Shown piece by piece: positions 27,431 to 35,036 of a DNA stretch of 38,316 nt. Position 1 is the stretch's first letter. Each line of letters starts with the position of its first letter. Origin of the DNA: Aureococcus anophagefferens (lineage: Eukaryota > Sar > Pelagophyceae > Pelagomonadales > Pelagomonadaceae); assembly GCF_000186865.1 (NCBI RefSeq), contig NW_008705564.1, positions 1,386,769 through 1,425,084 on the forward strand. The letters run 5' to 3'. The notes beneath the pieces are model-generated. The model was not told where the DNA came from. It ran no database searches and saw only the letters and a program-made list of their open reading frames with translations. Position numbers and translations under genes: made by a program.

Positions 27431-28550
27431 ATGGGCCGCCCGTGGCTCTGCTGCGGCGCGTCCGCGCCGCGGGACGTCGCCGCGCCGGCGGCGCCGCCCC
27501 CACCAAAGAACGACGAAGCCAAACAGCCGACCCCCCCACCAAGATCACCAAAAAACGACGAAGACGGCCGCCCGGCGCCGGGGCGCTACGTGAGAACCGT
27601 GGCGCCGTGCGGCGCGTTGCCCCCGCTGTCGGCGTCGCCCGGCGACCCGTCGACCTGGCGCCTGCGCGTCGGGCCGGCCTACGGCGCGACGGGCGCGAAG
27701 GCGCCGAGCGGCCCCGCGCTCTACGAGTTCGTCGGCTGCGACGTCGCGGTCCACGGCGACCCGGCGCCCGGCGCCGGCGGCCGCTACGCGTTGCCGCGCT
27801 GCGGCTTCGACGCCCACGGGTTGCCCGAGGTCTGGGTACTGCACCTGGCGATCCCGCGCAACGAGCGGCCCGCGGTCTACGGCCAAGCGAAGACCGGGCC
27901 TGTGTGGATTCCAACCACTGGTTTGGGGGGTCCGAAGTCGATTCGGCTGATTTTTGGACGAATCGATTGCTCTCGTCGAGTTCTCGAAGCACGGCAGAAA
28001 GCCTCGCGTCGAAACCGTTGATTACGCGCACATTGAAGTCGGCTTGAAGATTCGGAATCCACACAGGACCGGGCCTACCGCGTCGCTGCTCCTCTTCTTC
28101 CGGCTCGCGGCGGCGACGGCGGCGGCGGCGGCGGACCCGGCGACGGCGCCGCCGGCCGTGCGGCTCCTGCAAAGATACGTCGCCGAGGCCCCGGCCTGCG
28201 CGCCGGACGAGCCGGGCACGCGGGGCCGCGCGAAGCTCCTCGTCCGCGCGGCCGCGGACCGCGCGCCGCGGCCGCTGCGGCGCTACAACGGCAAGCCCGT
28301 GCTCCTCGACCGGAGCTCGAGGGTGGCGTCGGGGCCGGGCTACTTCGAGGTCTTCTCGAACCTGCGCTACTGGTGCTACCCCGCGCGCCTCGCGATCTTC
28401 GCGCTCTGGGCGAAATTTTCCCACGCGGCCGTGGACGCGTGCCTCGTCCTCGAGGGCCGCGACGACGACGAGCTGCCCGAGGTCGCCCTCGGCTGCTGCG
28501 CCCTCTCGAAGATCGACCTCGACGGCGCGCCCGTCGGCTGGGACGCGTAG
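27431..28550 (+). CDS. EDR2-C (DUF1336) domain protein (two exons)
   Basis: Exon 1 from ATG 27431; exon 2 28067-28550. The N-terminus MGRPWLCCG suggests N-myristoylation at Gly2 plus palmitoylation at Cys7/8 (inference). A Pro-rich linker precedes WRLRVGPAYGATGAKAPSGPALYEFVG (start of the domain, shown here by its first and last residues only: WRLRVGP...YEFVG). Later come LHLAIPRNERP, SLLLFFRL, YNGKPVLLDRSSRV, PGYFEVFSNLRYWCYPAR and DDDELPEVALGC, in the order of the plant EDR2 C-terminal domain, which binds lipid or regulates at membranes. Splicing at GT 27904 gives 318 residues with a four-residue insertion; perfect removal of the element from 27892 gives 314. Convergent neighbour's stop is 28 bp away. 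Confidence 0.75.
27892..28066 (+). mobile_element. introner in EDR2-C gene (subfamily A, intact TIRs, GA at TSD edge)
   Basis: Perfect 8-bp TSD GACCGGGC at 27892-27899 and 28067-28074. TIRs CTGTGTGGATTCC and GGAATCCACACAG. Core identical in kind to the copies at 13110-13320 and 11072-11282. The TSD edge offers GA, not GT or GC, as donor. A GT inside the TIR (27904-27905) paired with the AG at 28065-28066 leaves 12 extra nucleotides in the mRNA and keeps frame. Confidence 0.9.
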
Positions 28551-28578
28551 GGACTAACTGTATGTCAGACGCCGTCGC

Positions 28579-30402
28579 TCAGCCCCGGGGCTTCGCGAAG
28601 AAGGACGTGAGGAGGGTCTGGCCGCTGGGGACGAGCTCGGACGGGTGCCGCGGCGGCGCGTCGACGCGGCCCTCGACGGTGAGGTCGCGGCGGCCGGGCG
28701 CGACGGCGACGCGGCAGCCGTCGTTGACGACGTAGTGGGGCACGCGCCAATCCTCGCCGCCCAGGGCCGCCCGAGAACGCCAGGAGACGAGCGCGTTCGC
28801 GGCCCACTTGGCGTCCCGGCGCGCGGCCTTCTTCGCCGCGGCGACGGCGGCCGCTGCCTCGGCCTTCTCCTTGGCCGAGCACTTCGACGGCGCATCCGCG
28901 AATTGCGCTTCGACGAATGAATCCACGAGGGCGGTCAAGCTCGTCGTCTTCCCGTGGAGCGCGGTCGCGAGGGCGTCCACGCGGGCGCGCGTCCACCACT
29001 CGCCGACCGGCGTCGCGAGCGCGAGCCGCGGGTACGAGGACGCGTAGAGCCGCTTCTGCCAGGACTCGCCGTGGTCGAGCGAGCTCGGACCCACGAGGAC
29101 GCGCTGCCACAGGGGCGTCCGGGGGGGAGGCGGATTGGCGACGACGCGCGCGTGGGCCGCGTACTTGCGCTCCGTGTACCGCGTCCAGCCGAGCTGTACT
29201 TGCGATCCGAACTCATCCGCAAAGGCGGCGCCGAACGTCGAGACGTCCTTGGCGAGCGACGCCGCGGCGGCCGCGTCTCGCGCCTCGCGCCAGAGATCCG
29301 GGGGGTCCGTCGCCGCGAAGAGCGTCTTTTGGTAGGAGCTCTCGTGGCCCATGCGCAGGTCCCCGTAGGGCACGCGCCGCTCGCGCTCCAGCGCCTCGAC
29401 GGCGACGAGCGTCAGGCTCTGGCGCGACGCGACCGCGAGCGCCGCGAGGAAGCCCATGCCGCCGAAGGGCACGACGAGCTGGAGCACGAGCGGCGTCGCG
29501 TCGCGGTCTCGCGCGTCGACGGTCGACGCGCGGCGCTTCGCGTCGTCCTCCTCGTCGCGGAGCTCGCACTTGGCGCGCTCCTTCCGCTCGCGCTTCTGGT
29601 CCCGCCGCTCCGCGAGGGCGCCCGAGATGCGCTGCTGGATCCGCGCGTACGCGCGCCGGGCCTCGTCCCAGACGCGCCATTCCGAGAGGCCTTGGAAGCC
29701 CTCGTACTTGTTTTCGGTGAAGAGCTTCTTGAGCCGCGGGTCCTCCGGCACGAGCACGACCCACTCGTCCGCGGACCGGCCGTCGAGGAACGCGCGCCGC
29801 GCCGCGACCTTGGAGTCGAAGGTCTCCGAGGACGCGGCCTGCGCGAACGTCCGGACGAGGCCCTCCCACTTGCAGACGGTCCCGCGGACGACGCAGCTGC
29901 CGCTGCTGCCGTCGTGGACTTCGAGGCTCCGGCTCCGGGCGCCCTGGACGATGTACGCCAGCGTGTTCTCCGAGGATACGACGTCGCTCAACGTCGCGAA
30001 GTCGCTCGCCGCGTACGGCACCGGCGCGGCCGCGAGGTCCACGACGAAGCGCGCGCGGAAGCGCCCAACGGTCAAACAAGAGATGCCAGGGAAGAGTTCC
30101 ACAACTCGGTACGACGTCTCGATCCCGTTCACCGTGACCGGTTCCTGCTCCGTTTGGCTGGAACTCCAGCTGCTATGATTATAGTTCGCTCGAATCATCC
30201 ACCGTCCGTTCCGCAGGAACACGTAGATATCATTGTATAATTCCCCAGCAGGGCGACGGTACCCGTTCTCGCGCGTCACCCGCGTCGGATACCCCGTCGT
30301 CGTATAAAAGTTGACCGTCGTGCCGCAGTTCGAGTCGCTCCGGATCAGCACGGTCTCGCGTTCGCGCCGAGGGAAGACGAAGGCGGCGACCGCCTGCGCC
30401 AT
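28579..30402 (-). CDS. hypothetical protein, unknown family
   Basis: 607 residues from ATG 30402, single exon. The N-terminal ~140 residues look globular with many Tyr/Asn/Ser (FYTTTGYPTRVTRENGY, NDIYVFLRNGRW) and are lower in GC. A strongly charged helix (about 270-310, RRDQKRERKERAK) precedes one hydrophobic segment (LVLQLVVPFGGMGFLAALAV, about 325-345) that may be a membrane helix. A further charged, Trp/Tyr-containing region and an Ala/Lys-rich helix follow (EKAEAAAAVAAAKKAARR). I do not recognise any domain. The start lies 276 bp downstream of the TPR gene's stop on the same strand. Confidence 0.7.
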   Translation of the reverse strand: MAQAVAAFVFPRRERETVLIRSDSNCGTTVNFYTTTGYPTRVTRENGYRRPAGELYNDIYVFLRNGRWMIRANYNHSSWSSSQTEQEPVTVNGIETSYRVVELFPGISCLTVGRFRARFVVDLAAAPVPYAASDFATLSDVVSSENTLAYIVQGARSRSLEVHDGSSGSCVVRGTVCKWEGLVRTFAQAASSETFDSKVAARRAFLDGRSADEWVVLVPEDPRLKKLFTENKYEGFQGLSEWRVWDEARRAYARIQQRISGALAERRDQKRERKERAKCELRDEEDDAKRRASTVDARDRDATPLVLQLVVPFGGMGFLAALAVASRQSLTLVAVEALERERRVPYGDLRMGHESSYQKTLFAATDPPDLWREARDAAAAASLAKDVSTFGAAFADEFGSQVQLGWTRYTERKYAAHARVVANPPPPRTPLWQRVLVGPSSLDHGESWQKRLYASSYPRLALATPVGEWWTRARVDALATALHGKTTSLTALVDSFVEAQFADAPSKCSAKEKAEAAAAVAAAKKAARRDAKWAANALVSWRSRAALGGEDWRVPHYVVNDGCRVAVAPGRRDLTVEGRVDAPPRHPSELVPSGQTLLTSFFAKPRG

Positions 30403-30677
30403 CTCCAGGGAGCCGACGGCGTAAAGTGCTGATGGGTCGGAGCACCGTACGGGCGAGGATGAGCCGTTGAACGTCGTGAACGTCGAGATATCGTTCGATT
30501 AGAATTGGAGTGGCACGTCGCAGGGTACCGACGGCGTCGAGAGGTGTTGTGGTGAGAGCGCCGGAGACGGCGGGGGCTAGCGACGGCGGCTACGGTTCTC
30601 GTGTTCGCAGCTGAGAACTCGTTGTTTTGAAATCACCACTGGCAGAATTCGCCAAACGGGACGGCAGGCCTGACGGC
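30403..30677. other. spacer between two minus-strand genes
   Basis: 275 bp holding the 3' flank of the TPR gene and presumably the promoter of the 28579-30402 gene. I see no RNA gene, repeat or recognisable promoter motif. Confidence 0.5.
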
Positions 30678-33547
30678 TCACGCGAAGTTACGTATCGACG
30701 CCTGGTTCTTGAGCTCGGGGAAGCGCGTCGGGCTGGCGCCCCCGTGGTTGTTCGTCGGCGTCTCGGGCTTGGCGAAGTGGACGTTGACCGCGTCGCGGTA
30801 CTTCTCGAGCTGGAGTCGCGCGAGGTTCCGCGCGTTCGCGGCGATCCAGTAGGGCGACTCCTCGAAGCGGTCGAGCTGGTCCGGGTGGAGGTTCCTCAGG
30901 CGCTCCAGGTCCAGAACCTCCTGCTGCTCGACCTGGAGGAAGTCCTCCTCCTCCGCCGTGTACTGGTTCGCGAGCTGCGCGTACGCGGAGATGAGCCGCT
31001 TCCGGGAGTCGGCGACGACCGTCCGGTCCGTGTCGCGCTCGCCCATGTTCACGTGGGCCCGCGCGTACTTGAGGGCGATGGCCGCGTCGCCGATGGCCTC
31101 GTTGCAGTCGCCGATGTTGCGGAGCGCCGACATCTGGAGCCGCGCGACGGAGAACTCGGAGCCGGTCGCCGCGCCCTCGTGCGACTGCGCCTGGCTCAAC
31201 TGGCGCTCAAAGTCCGCGATGGCCTCCTTCTTCGACCCCATGAGCTGGCGGCAGCAGCCCCGCTGCCCGAAGGCCACGGACGACTCCATCAAGTCGCCGA
31301 CCTCGCACGCGGACTGGAGGAGGTCGAACGCGGACCGGACCTGCGCGGGACGAGGGTGCGACGCGCCCGGGCGCCTCTCTCGGCCCACTCGTTCGGCTGA
31401 TTCTTGGACGAGCGATCATCTCTCGGAGCGCTCGCGAAGCGTGGATGCTTGTTCCGGAACGCGCGCGACGTCGAATCACCCGGTTCCTGCCCCGGACGCG
31501 ACGGCCTTGGCGCTCGGGCCGTGCGTGTTCGCGGGCGCGATCTTGTCCTTCTCCTTGTCCGGCGCGTGGAGCGCCGCGCAGGCGTAGAGCGCGCCGAGGC
31601 CGATGCCCTGGCGGATGACGACGCCGCGGCTCTTCGCCGCGGAGTGCTTGAGCGTCGCGAGCGCCTCCGCGCGGACCTAGGCGGCACAAGAGTGATTCGA
31701 CGTCGCTTCAACGTGAGCGTGCCGCGCGCGCGCGTTCCGGAACAAGCGCCCAGGCTTCGAGGCCGTTCCGAGAGATGATCGCCCGTCCCAAAATCAGCCG
31801 AAACGAGTGGAAAACGGCCGAGACAGGAGCCTTTGAAGTCGGGAATGTCGCTCTCTTGTGCCGCCCCGGCGCGGACCGCGCCGCCGTAGCCGTTCGTGAA
31901 GGGCACGAGATCCGGCGGGCCGTCGCAGTCGCAGCCAAAGGTCGCGTCGGCGCCCTTGGTCATGGCGCCGAAGGAGCCCCGGTTCTCGCCGTCGACGAGC
32001 GTCCCCAGGCCGTCGACGAAGGAGATCGCCGCGGCCTTGAGGTCGCCCGCGATGGCCTGCGCGTAGCCCCGCGTCACGTCGCAGGTGTGGGTCACGAGCG
32101 TCACGGTCGTGTTGGCGATGACGTCCAACTTGCGCTTCGCGACGTGCGCGTAGCGGTTCGCGTTGCCGAGGCGCACGTAGATCTGCCCGAAGTCCTTGCC
32201 GTCGATGCCTGGGCAGGAAAAGAGTGATTCAAGTTCGCTTCAACGTGAGTGTTCCGCGCGCGCGCGTTCCAGAAAAAGCATCCACGCTTCGATACCGTTC
32301 CGAGAGATGATCGCTCGTCCAAAAATCAGCCGAAACGAGTGGAAAACGGCCGAGATAGGAGCCTTTGAAGTTGGGAATTTCGCCCTCTTTTCCTGCCCCG
32401 GTCGATGCCGAACTGCTTCGCGAGGCGCAGCGCGTAGCGCGCGAGCGCGATCTGGACCAGCGCCCCCAAGATGGCGTCCTCGGGGCGGCCGGGCCAGGCC
32501 GCCGCGTGCTCGTCCGGGAGCGCCGCGTTCTCCTGGATCGTGATCGGCGGGTCGGGCACCTGCGCGGGACACGAAACTCCGCGACGCGACTTCTCCGGTA
32601 TTCGATGCAGAGTCGTGTCTTCTCCGTGGAGCGCTCGACGAGAAAAAAAGAGTCGTCCAAGAGTCGGCCGAATCGACGTCGATGTGGCCGAGCTCGAGCG
32701 TTTTGAAGTTGCGCCGGACGGGGCCGTGCCGCCGGTCGTTTCGCGCGCGGTCGGGCGCGAGCTTCGCGGCGCGCTCGAGGCGGTCCAGGGACCCGCCGTC
32801 GAGCTCGAGGTCCGTCGCGATGGCGCCGTGGTAGAAGGCCTTGGCGAGGGCGAACTTCTTCGTGGCGCCCTTGTGGAGCGCCTCGAGCTCGTCGACCTGG
32901 AGCCCGTCGAGCGCCGCGGCGCACGCGTCGAACTCCTCGCGCGCGTGCGCGTGCTTCCCGAGGCGCAGGAGGCACGCGCCGATGTTGTGGCGCGCGCGGA
33001 TGACGCCCGTGGCCCCGGGGCCGCCCCGCTCGTTCTCGTTCTGCCGCGCGAGCTTGAGCGACGCGTCGTGGTCCGTCTGGTGCTTCGCTATGGCCGCCTC
33101 GAGGCGGTTGTTCATCTGGTGGATGACGCCGGCGAGGGACGCCGTGCGGCCCTTCTGCTCCGGCATCTCGAGCTCGTCGAGGAGATTCGCCGCCTCGTCG
33201 AGCTGGTCCAGCGCCTTGGCGTGCGAGCCGAGGAGGAAGAGCGCGTGGCCGAGGTTGTGGTGCGCGACGCAGCGGCCCTCGTCGCGCTCCGTGCCCGTCG
33301 TCGCGTCGTGCTGCAGGGCGCACTCGAGCTGCTTCTCGAAGCGACCGTGGGCCGCGCCGTAGTCCCGGAGCTCGACGTAGCAGCGCCCGATCTTCGCCTC
33401 GAGGCGGCTCTTGTTGAGGGGCTCGTGGTAGGACTCGAGGTCGCGCGCCGCCTCCTCGAGCTTGAGCACGGCGGGCTTCCACTGGAGCTCGTCCATGAGC
33501 CGGCCGCCGTCCTCCTCGTTCGCCGCCGCGGACTCGCGCAGCGACAT
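30678..33547 (-). CDS. TPR-repeat protein, kinesin-light-chain-like helices (five exons)
   Basis: Exons (coding order) 33547-32720, 32559-32409, 32208-31877, 31676-31503, 31340-30678; 716 codons exactly, 715 residues. ATG 33547 chosen for context (GCCATGTCG); ATG 33577 is also in frame. Many tetratricopeptide-like helix pairs: exon 1 ESYHEPLNKSRLEAKIGRCY, CVAHHNLGHALFLLGSHAKA, IRARHNIGACLLRLGKHAHA; last exon ESSVAFGQRGCCRQLMGSKK and MSALRNIGDCNEAIGDAAIA. The middle exons encode a segment with GALVQIALARYALRLAKQFG and IDGKDFGQIYVRLGNANRYA. TPRs are protein-binding scaffolds; the partner is unknown. Four introners split it into exons of 151, 332 and 174 nt between the two end exons. Confidence 0.85.
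31341..31502 (-). mobile_element. introner in TPR gene (subfamily B, diverged, GT-AG)
   Basis: A 162-nt intron, phase 0. TSD GTCGCGTC (31502-31495) and GTCCGGTC (31340-31333), 6 of 8. Ends CGGGGCAGGAACCGGGTG and, at the acceptor, the reverse complement of CTGCGCGGGACGAGGGTG. Core contains CTCGTTCGGCTGATTCTTGG on the + strand. An in-frame TGA occurs soon after the donor. Confidence 0.88.
31677..31876 (-). mobile_element. introner in TPR gene (subfamily B, GT-AG)
   Basis: A 200-nt intron, phase 0. Perfect 8-bp TSD GTCCGCGC at 31876-31869 and 31676-31669. Ends CGGGGCGGCACAAGAG and CTCTTGTGCCGCCTAG, inverted and 14 of 16 matching. The acceptor is TAG, not CAG. Confidence 0.92.
32209..32408 (-). 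mobile_element. introner in TPR gene (subfamily B, GC-AG)
   Basis: A 200-nt intron, phase 1, joining KQFG to IDGKDFG. Perfect 8-bp TSD GCATCGAC at 32408-32401 and 32208-32201. Ends CGGGGCAGGAAAAGAG and CTTTTCCTGCCCAG. No GT is available near the donor, so the intron must be GC-AG. Confidence 0.93.
32560..32719 (-). mobile_element. introner in TPR gene (subfamily A, old, GT-AG)
   Basis: A 160-nt intron, phase 0, joining RRHGP to VPDPP. The + strand shows the subfamily A core GTCCAAGAGTCGGCCGAATC. TSD and TIR are no longer clear (donor GTCCGGCG, after acceptor GTGCCCGA), consistent with an older insertion. Confidence 0.8.
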
Positions 33548-33647
33548 GGCCGAGCGGGGCTGCCCGGCGCCCAGCATCCAGCGCCTCACATCAAGCACGG
33601 TTCAAGGTGCCGTCTCGCAAGAAGCTGCCGTCTCGCAAGAGGGCGGC

Positions 33648-33812
33648 ATGAGGGAGCCCATCGTGCTCGAGGGAGGCTCCACGTCCGACGTCGGCATCGC
33701 CGTCACGGTGCTCGTGCCGATCCTCGTCGTCATGGGCTGCTTCGGTGTCTGCTTTTTTATGAGCACGGTGCAACCCTGCGCCGAGGAGAAGCAGGGGCGG
33801 AAGATCCGGTGA
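33648..33812 (+). CDS. small single-pass membrane protein, hypothetical
   Basis: 54 residues with one clear hydrophobic segment (VGIAVTVLVPILVVMGCFGV), a short N-terminus and a basic C-terminus (EEKQGRKIR). An in-frame ATG at 33546 would extend it to 88 residues but overlaps the TPR start on the other strand. A tandem duplication of about 18 bp (GCCGTCTCGCAAGA twice, 33609-33642) lies just upstream. No family recognised; could be chance. Confidence 0.4.
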   Translation: MREPIVLEGGSTSDVGIAVTVLVPILVVMGCFGVCFFMSTVQPCAEEKQGRKIR

Positions 33813-34010
33813 CGGCGGCGCCCAAGGAGACGCCGCGGACCATCGAGCGATGACGCTCGCGATCGCCGACGACCGTGTCGCGCCTGCGCGAACACCCGCG
33901 GCGGCTCCTCCGCGGCGGCCGCGGCGGCGAGGCGCGCGCGGCGGGCCGCGGCGCGCTCCGCGTCGCGCGCGGGCTGGCCGGATGGGGGCAACTCTGCGCG
34001 GGCCGGCCGG
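33813..34010. other. gap upstream of SNF2-tail gene
   Basis: About 200 bp with no recognisable coding motif. Possible undetected 5' exons of the downstream SNF2 gene; nothing here matches an SNF2 N-lobe. Confidence 0.4.
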
Positions 34011-35036
34011 ATGCGGGCGACCGCGCGCGGCGGCTTGCGCCGCACCGCGTCGCCGGGCCCGCGCGGCGACGTCGATGCGAGCATCTCCGGGCAGGCTCGA
34101 CAGTTAGGCGCGGAGCACGCGCTCGCGTTCGACGAGGCGCACCCGGCCGCGGCAGTCGCCGCGACGCCGCGGTCCGGGCGGCGCCGCGCCGCGTCCGCCG
34201 CGACGGCGGCGCCGAGCGCCGTCGATCCGTCCAACAATCGCGGAAATCCGTTCGACGGCGCTCGGCGCGGCGTCGGCGCGGCGTCGGCGCGGCGTCGGCG
34301 CGGCGTCGGCGCGGCGCCGCGTCGACGGCTTCGGCGACTGCCAGGAGCACGCGCTCGCGTTCGACGAGGAGGTCGCGCGCTCGCAGCGCGTCCTCGAGCG
34401 CCGCCGCGCCGGCCTCGTCCGCCGCCTCGAAGCGGCGCACGAGGCCCCGGCCCGTTGTGCGCGCGGCCATCATGCGATGGCTGCCCTGGATGTCGACGAC
34501 GAGCAAGACGAAATGGCCGCGTCGCCGCGCTCGTGGCGACGCTCGGCGCGGGCGGCGTCGGGCTGAACCTCACGGTCGCGGCGCTCGTCGGGGCAGGAAA
34601 AGAGTGCGACATGCCCAACTTCAAAGGCTCCTCTCTCGGCCGGGGGTTCCACTCGTTTTGGCTGATTCTTGGACGAGCGATCATCCCTCGGAACGGTCTC
34701 GAAGCGTGGATGCTTCCGGAACGCGCGCGCGCGCGGAACACTCACGTGGAAGCGACGTTGAATCACTCTTTTCCTGCCCAGGCGCTCGTCGTCTTCTTCG
34801 AGCCGTGCCTCGACGCGAGCGCGTACAGGCAGGCCGTCGGCCGCGCGCACCGCCTCGGGCAGACGCGGGAGGTCCGCGTCGCCGTCCTCGCCGTCGAGGG
34901 CACGCACGAGGAGACGGCCCTCGCGCTCCTCGACGCGCGGCTCCCGCCGCGGGGCCTCGGCAACGGCCTCGAGCAGGACCAGGCCAAGCTCAAGCTCCAC
35001 CACGCGCTCGCCGACGCGACGCTCTCCCAGTTCTAG
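34011..35036 (+). CDS. SNF2 helicase C-terminal lobe (Rad5/SHPRH-like), 5' end unresolved
   Basis: Exons 34011-34580 and 34782-35036 join in phase 0 to give NLTVAALVVFFEP. Clear family evidence covers only the last ~110 residues: RVAALVATLGAGGVGLNLT, EPCLDASAYRQAVGRAHRLG and TREVRVAVLAVEGTHEE match SNF2 motifs V and VI, with RAHRLGQ closest to Rad5/SHPRH-type helicases. The N-terminal lobe is absent upstream; 34011-34500 is Arg/Ala low-complexity and contains a duplicated segment, an inverted repeat and an 11-bp tandem array. It may be a 5'-truncated remnant, a rearranged gene, or a gene whose earlier exons I cannot recognise. The real start is uncertain. Confidence 0.6.
   Translation: MRATARGGLRRTASPGPRGDVDASISGQARQLGAEHALAFDEAHPAAAVAATPRSGRRRAASAATAAPSAVDPSNNRGNPFDGARRGVGAASARRRRGVGAAPRRRLRRLPGARARVRRGGRALAARPRAPPRRPRPPPRSGARGPGPLCARPSCDGCPGCRRRARRNGRVAALVATLGAGGVGLNLTVAALVGAGKECDMPNFKGSSLGRGFHSFWLILGRAIIPRNGLEAWMLPERARARNTHVEATLNHSFPAQALVVFFEPCLDASAYRQAVGRAHRLGQTREVRVAVLAVEGTHEETALALLDARLPPRGLGNGLEQDQAKLKLHHALADATLSQF
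34209..34268. repeat. inverted repeat, 17-bp perfect arms
   Basis: Arms at 34209-34225 and 34252-34268 (arm core GCCGAGCGCCGTCGA) around a 26-nt spacer. The spacer start GATCCGTCCAACAATC resembles the introner core GATCCGTCCAAAAATC seen at 11185-11201. Confidence 0.8.
34263..34317. repeat. 11-bp tandem repeat, five copies
   Basis: CGGCGCGGCGT repeated four times and a fifth copy ending in C. Lies inside the low-complexity part of the SNF2-tail reading frame. Confidence 0.9.
34581..34781 (+). mobile_element. introner in SNF2-tail gene (subfamily B, GC-AG, 3n and stop-free)
   Basis: A 201-nt intron, phase 0. Perfect 8-bp TSD GCGCTCGT at 34581-34588 and 34782-34789. Ends CGGGGCAGGAAAAGAG and CTCTTTTCCTGCCCAG. 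The donor is GC. Length is a multiple of three and the frame stays open through it, so retention would insert 67 residues. Confidence 0.92.

Larger units (their letters stand above)
34112..34369. repeat. 26-bp direct duplication
   Basis: Identical 26-bp segments at 34112-34137 and 34344-34369 (beginning GGAGCACGCGCTCGCG), in different reading frames, flanking the inverted and tandem repeats. Both encode EHALAFDE in their own frames. Confidence 0.85.

Noticed and set aside
27954..28066. Open frame starting inside the EDR2-C introner
   Set aside because: The start codon lies within the transposon; the domain is continuous only when the element is removed.
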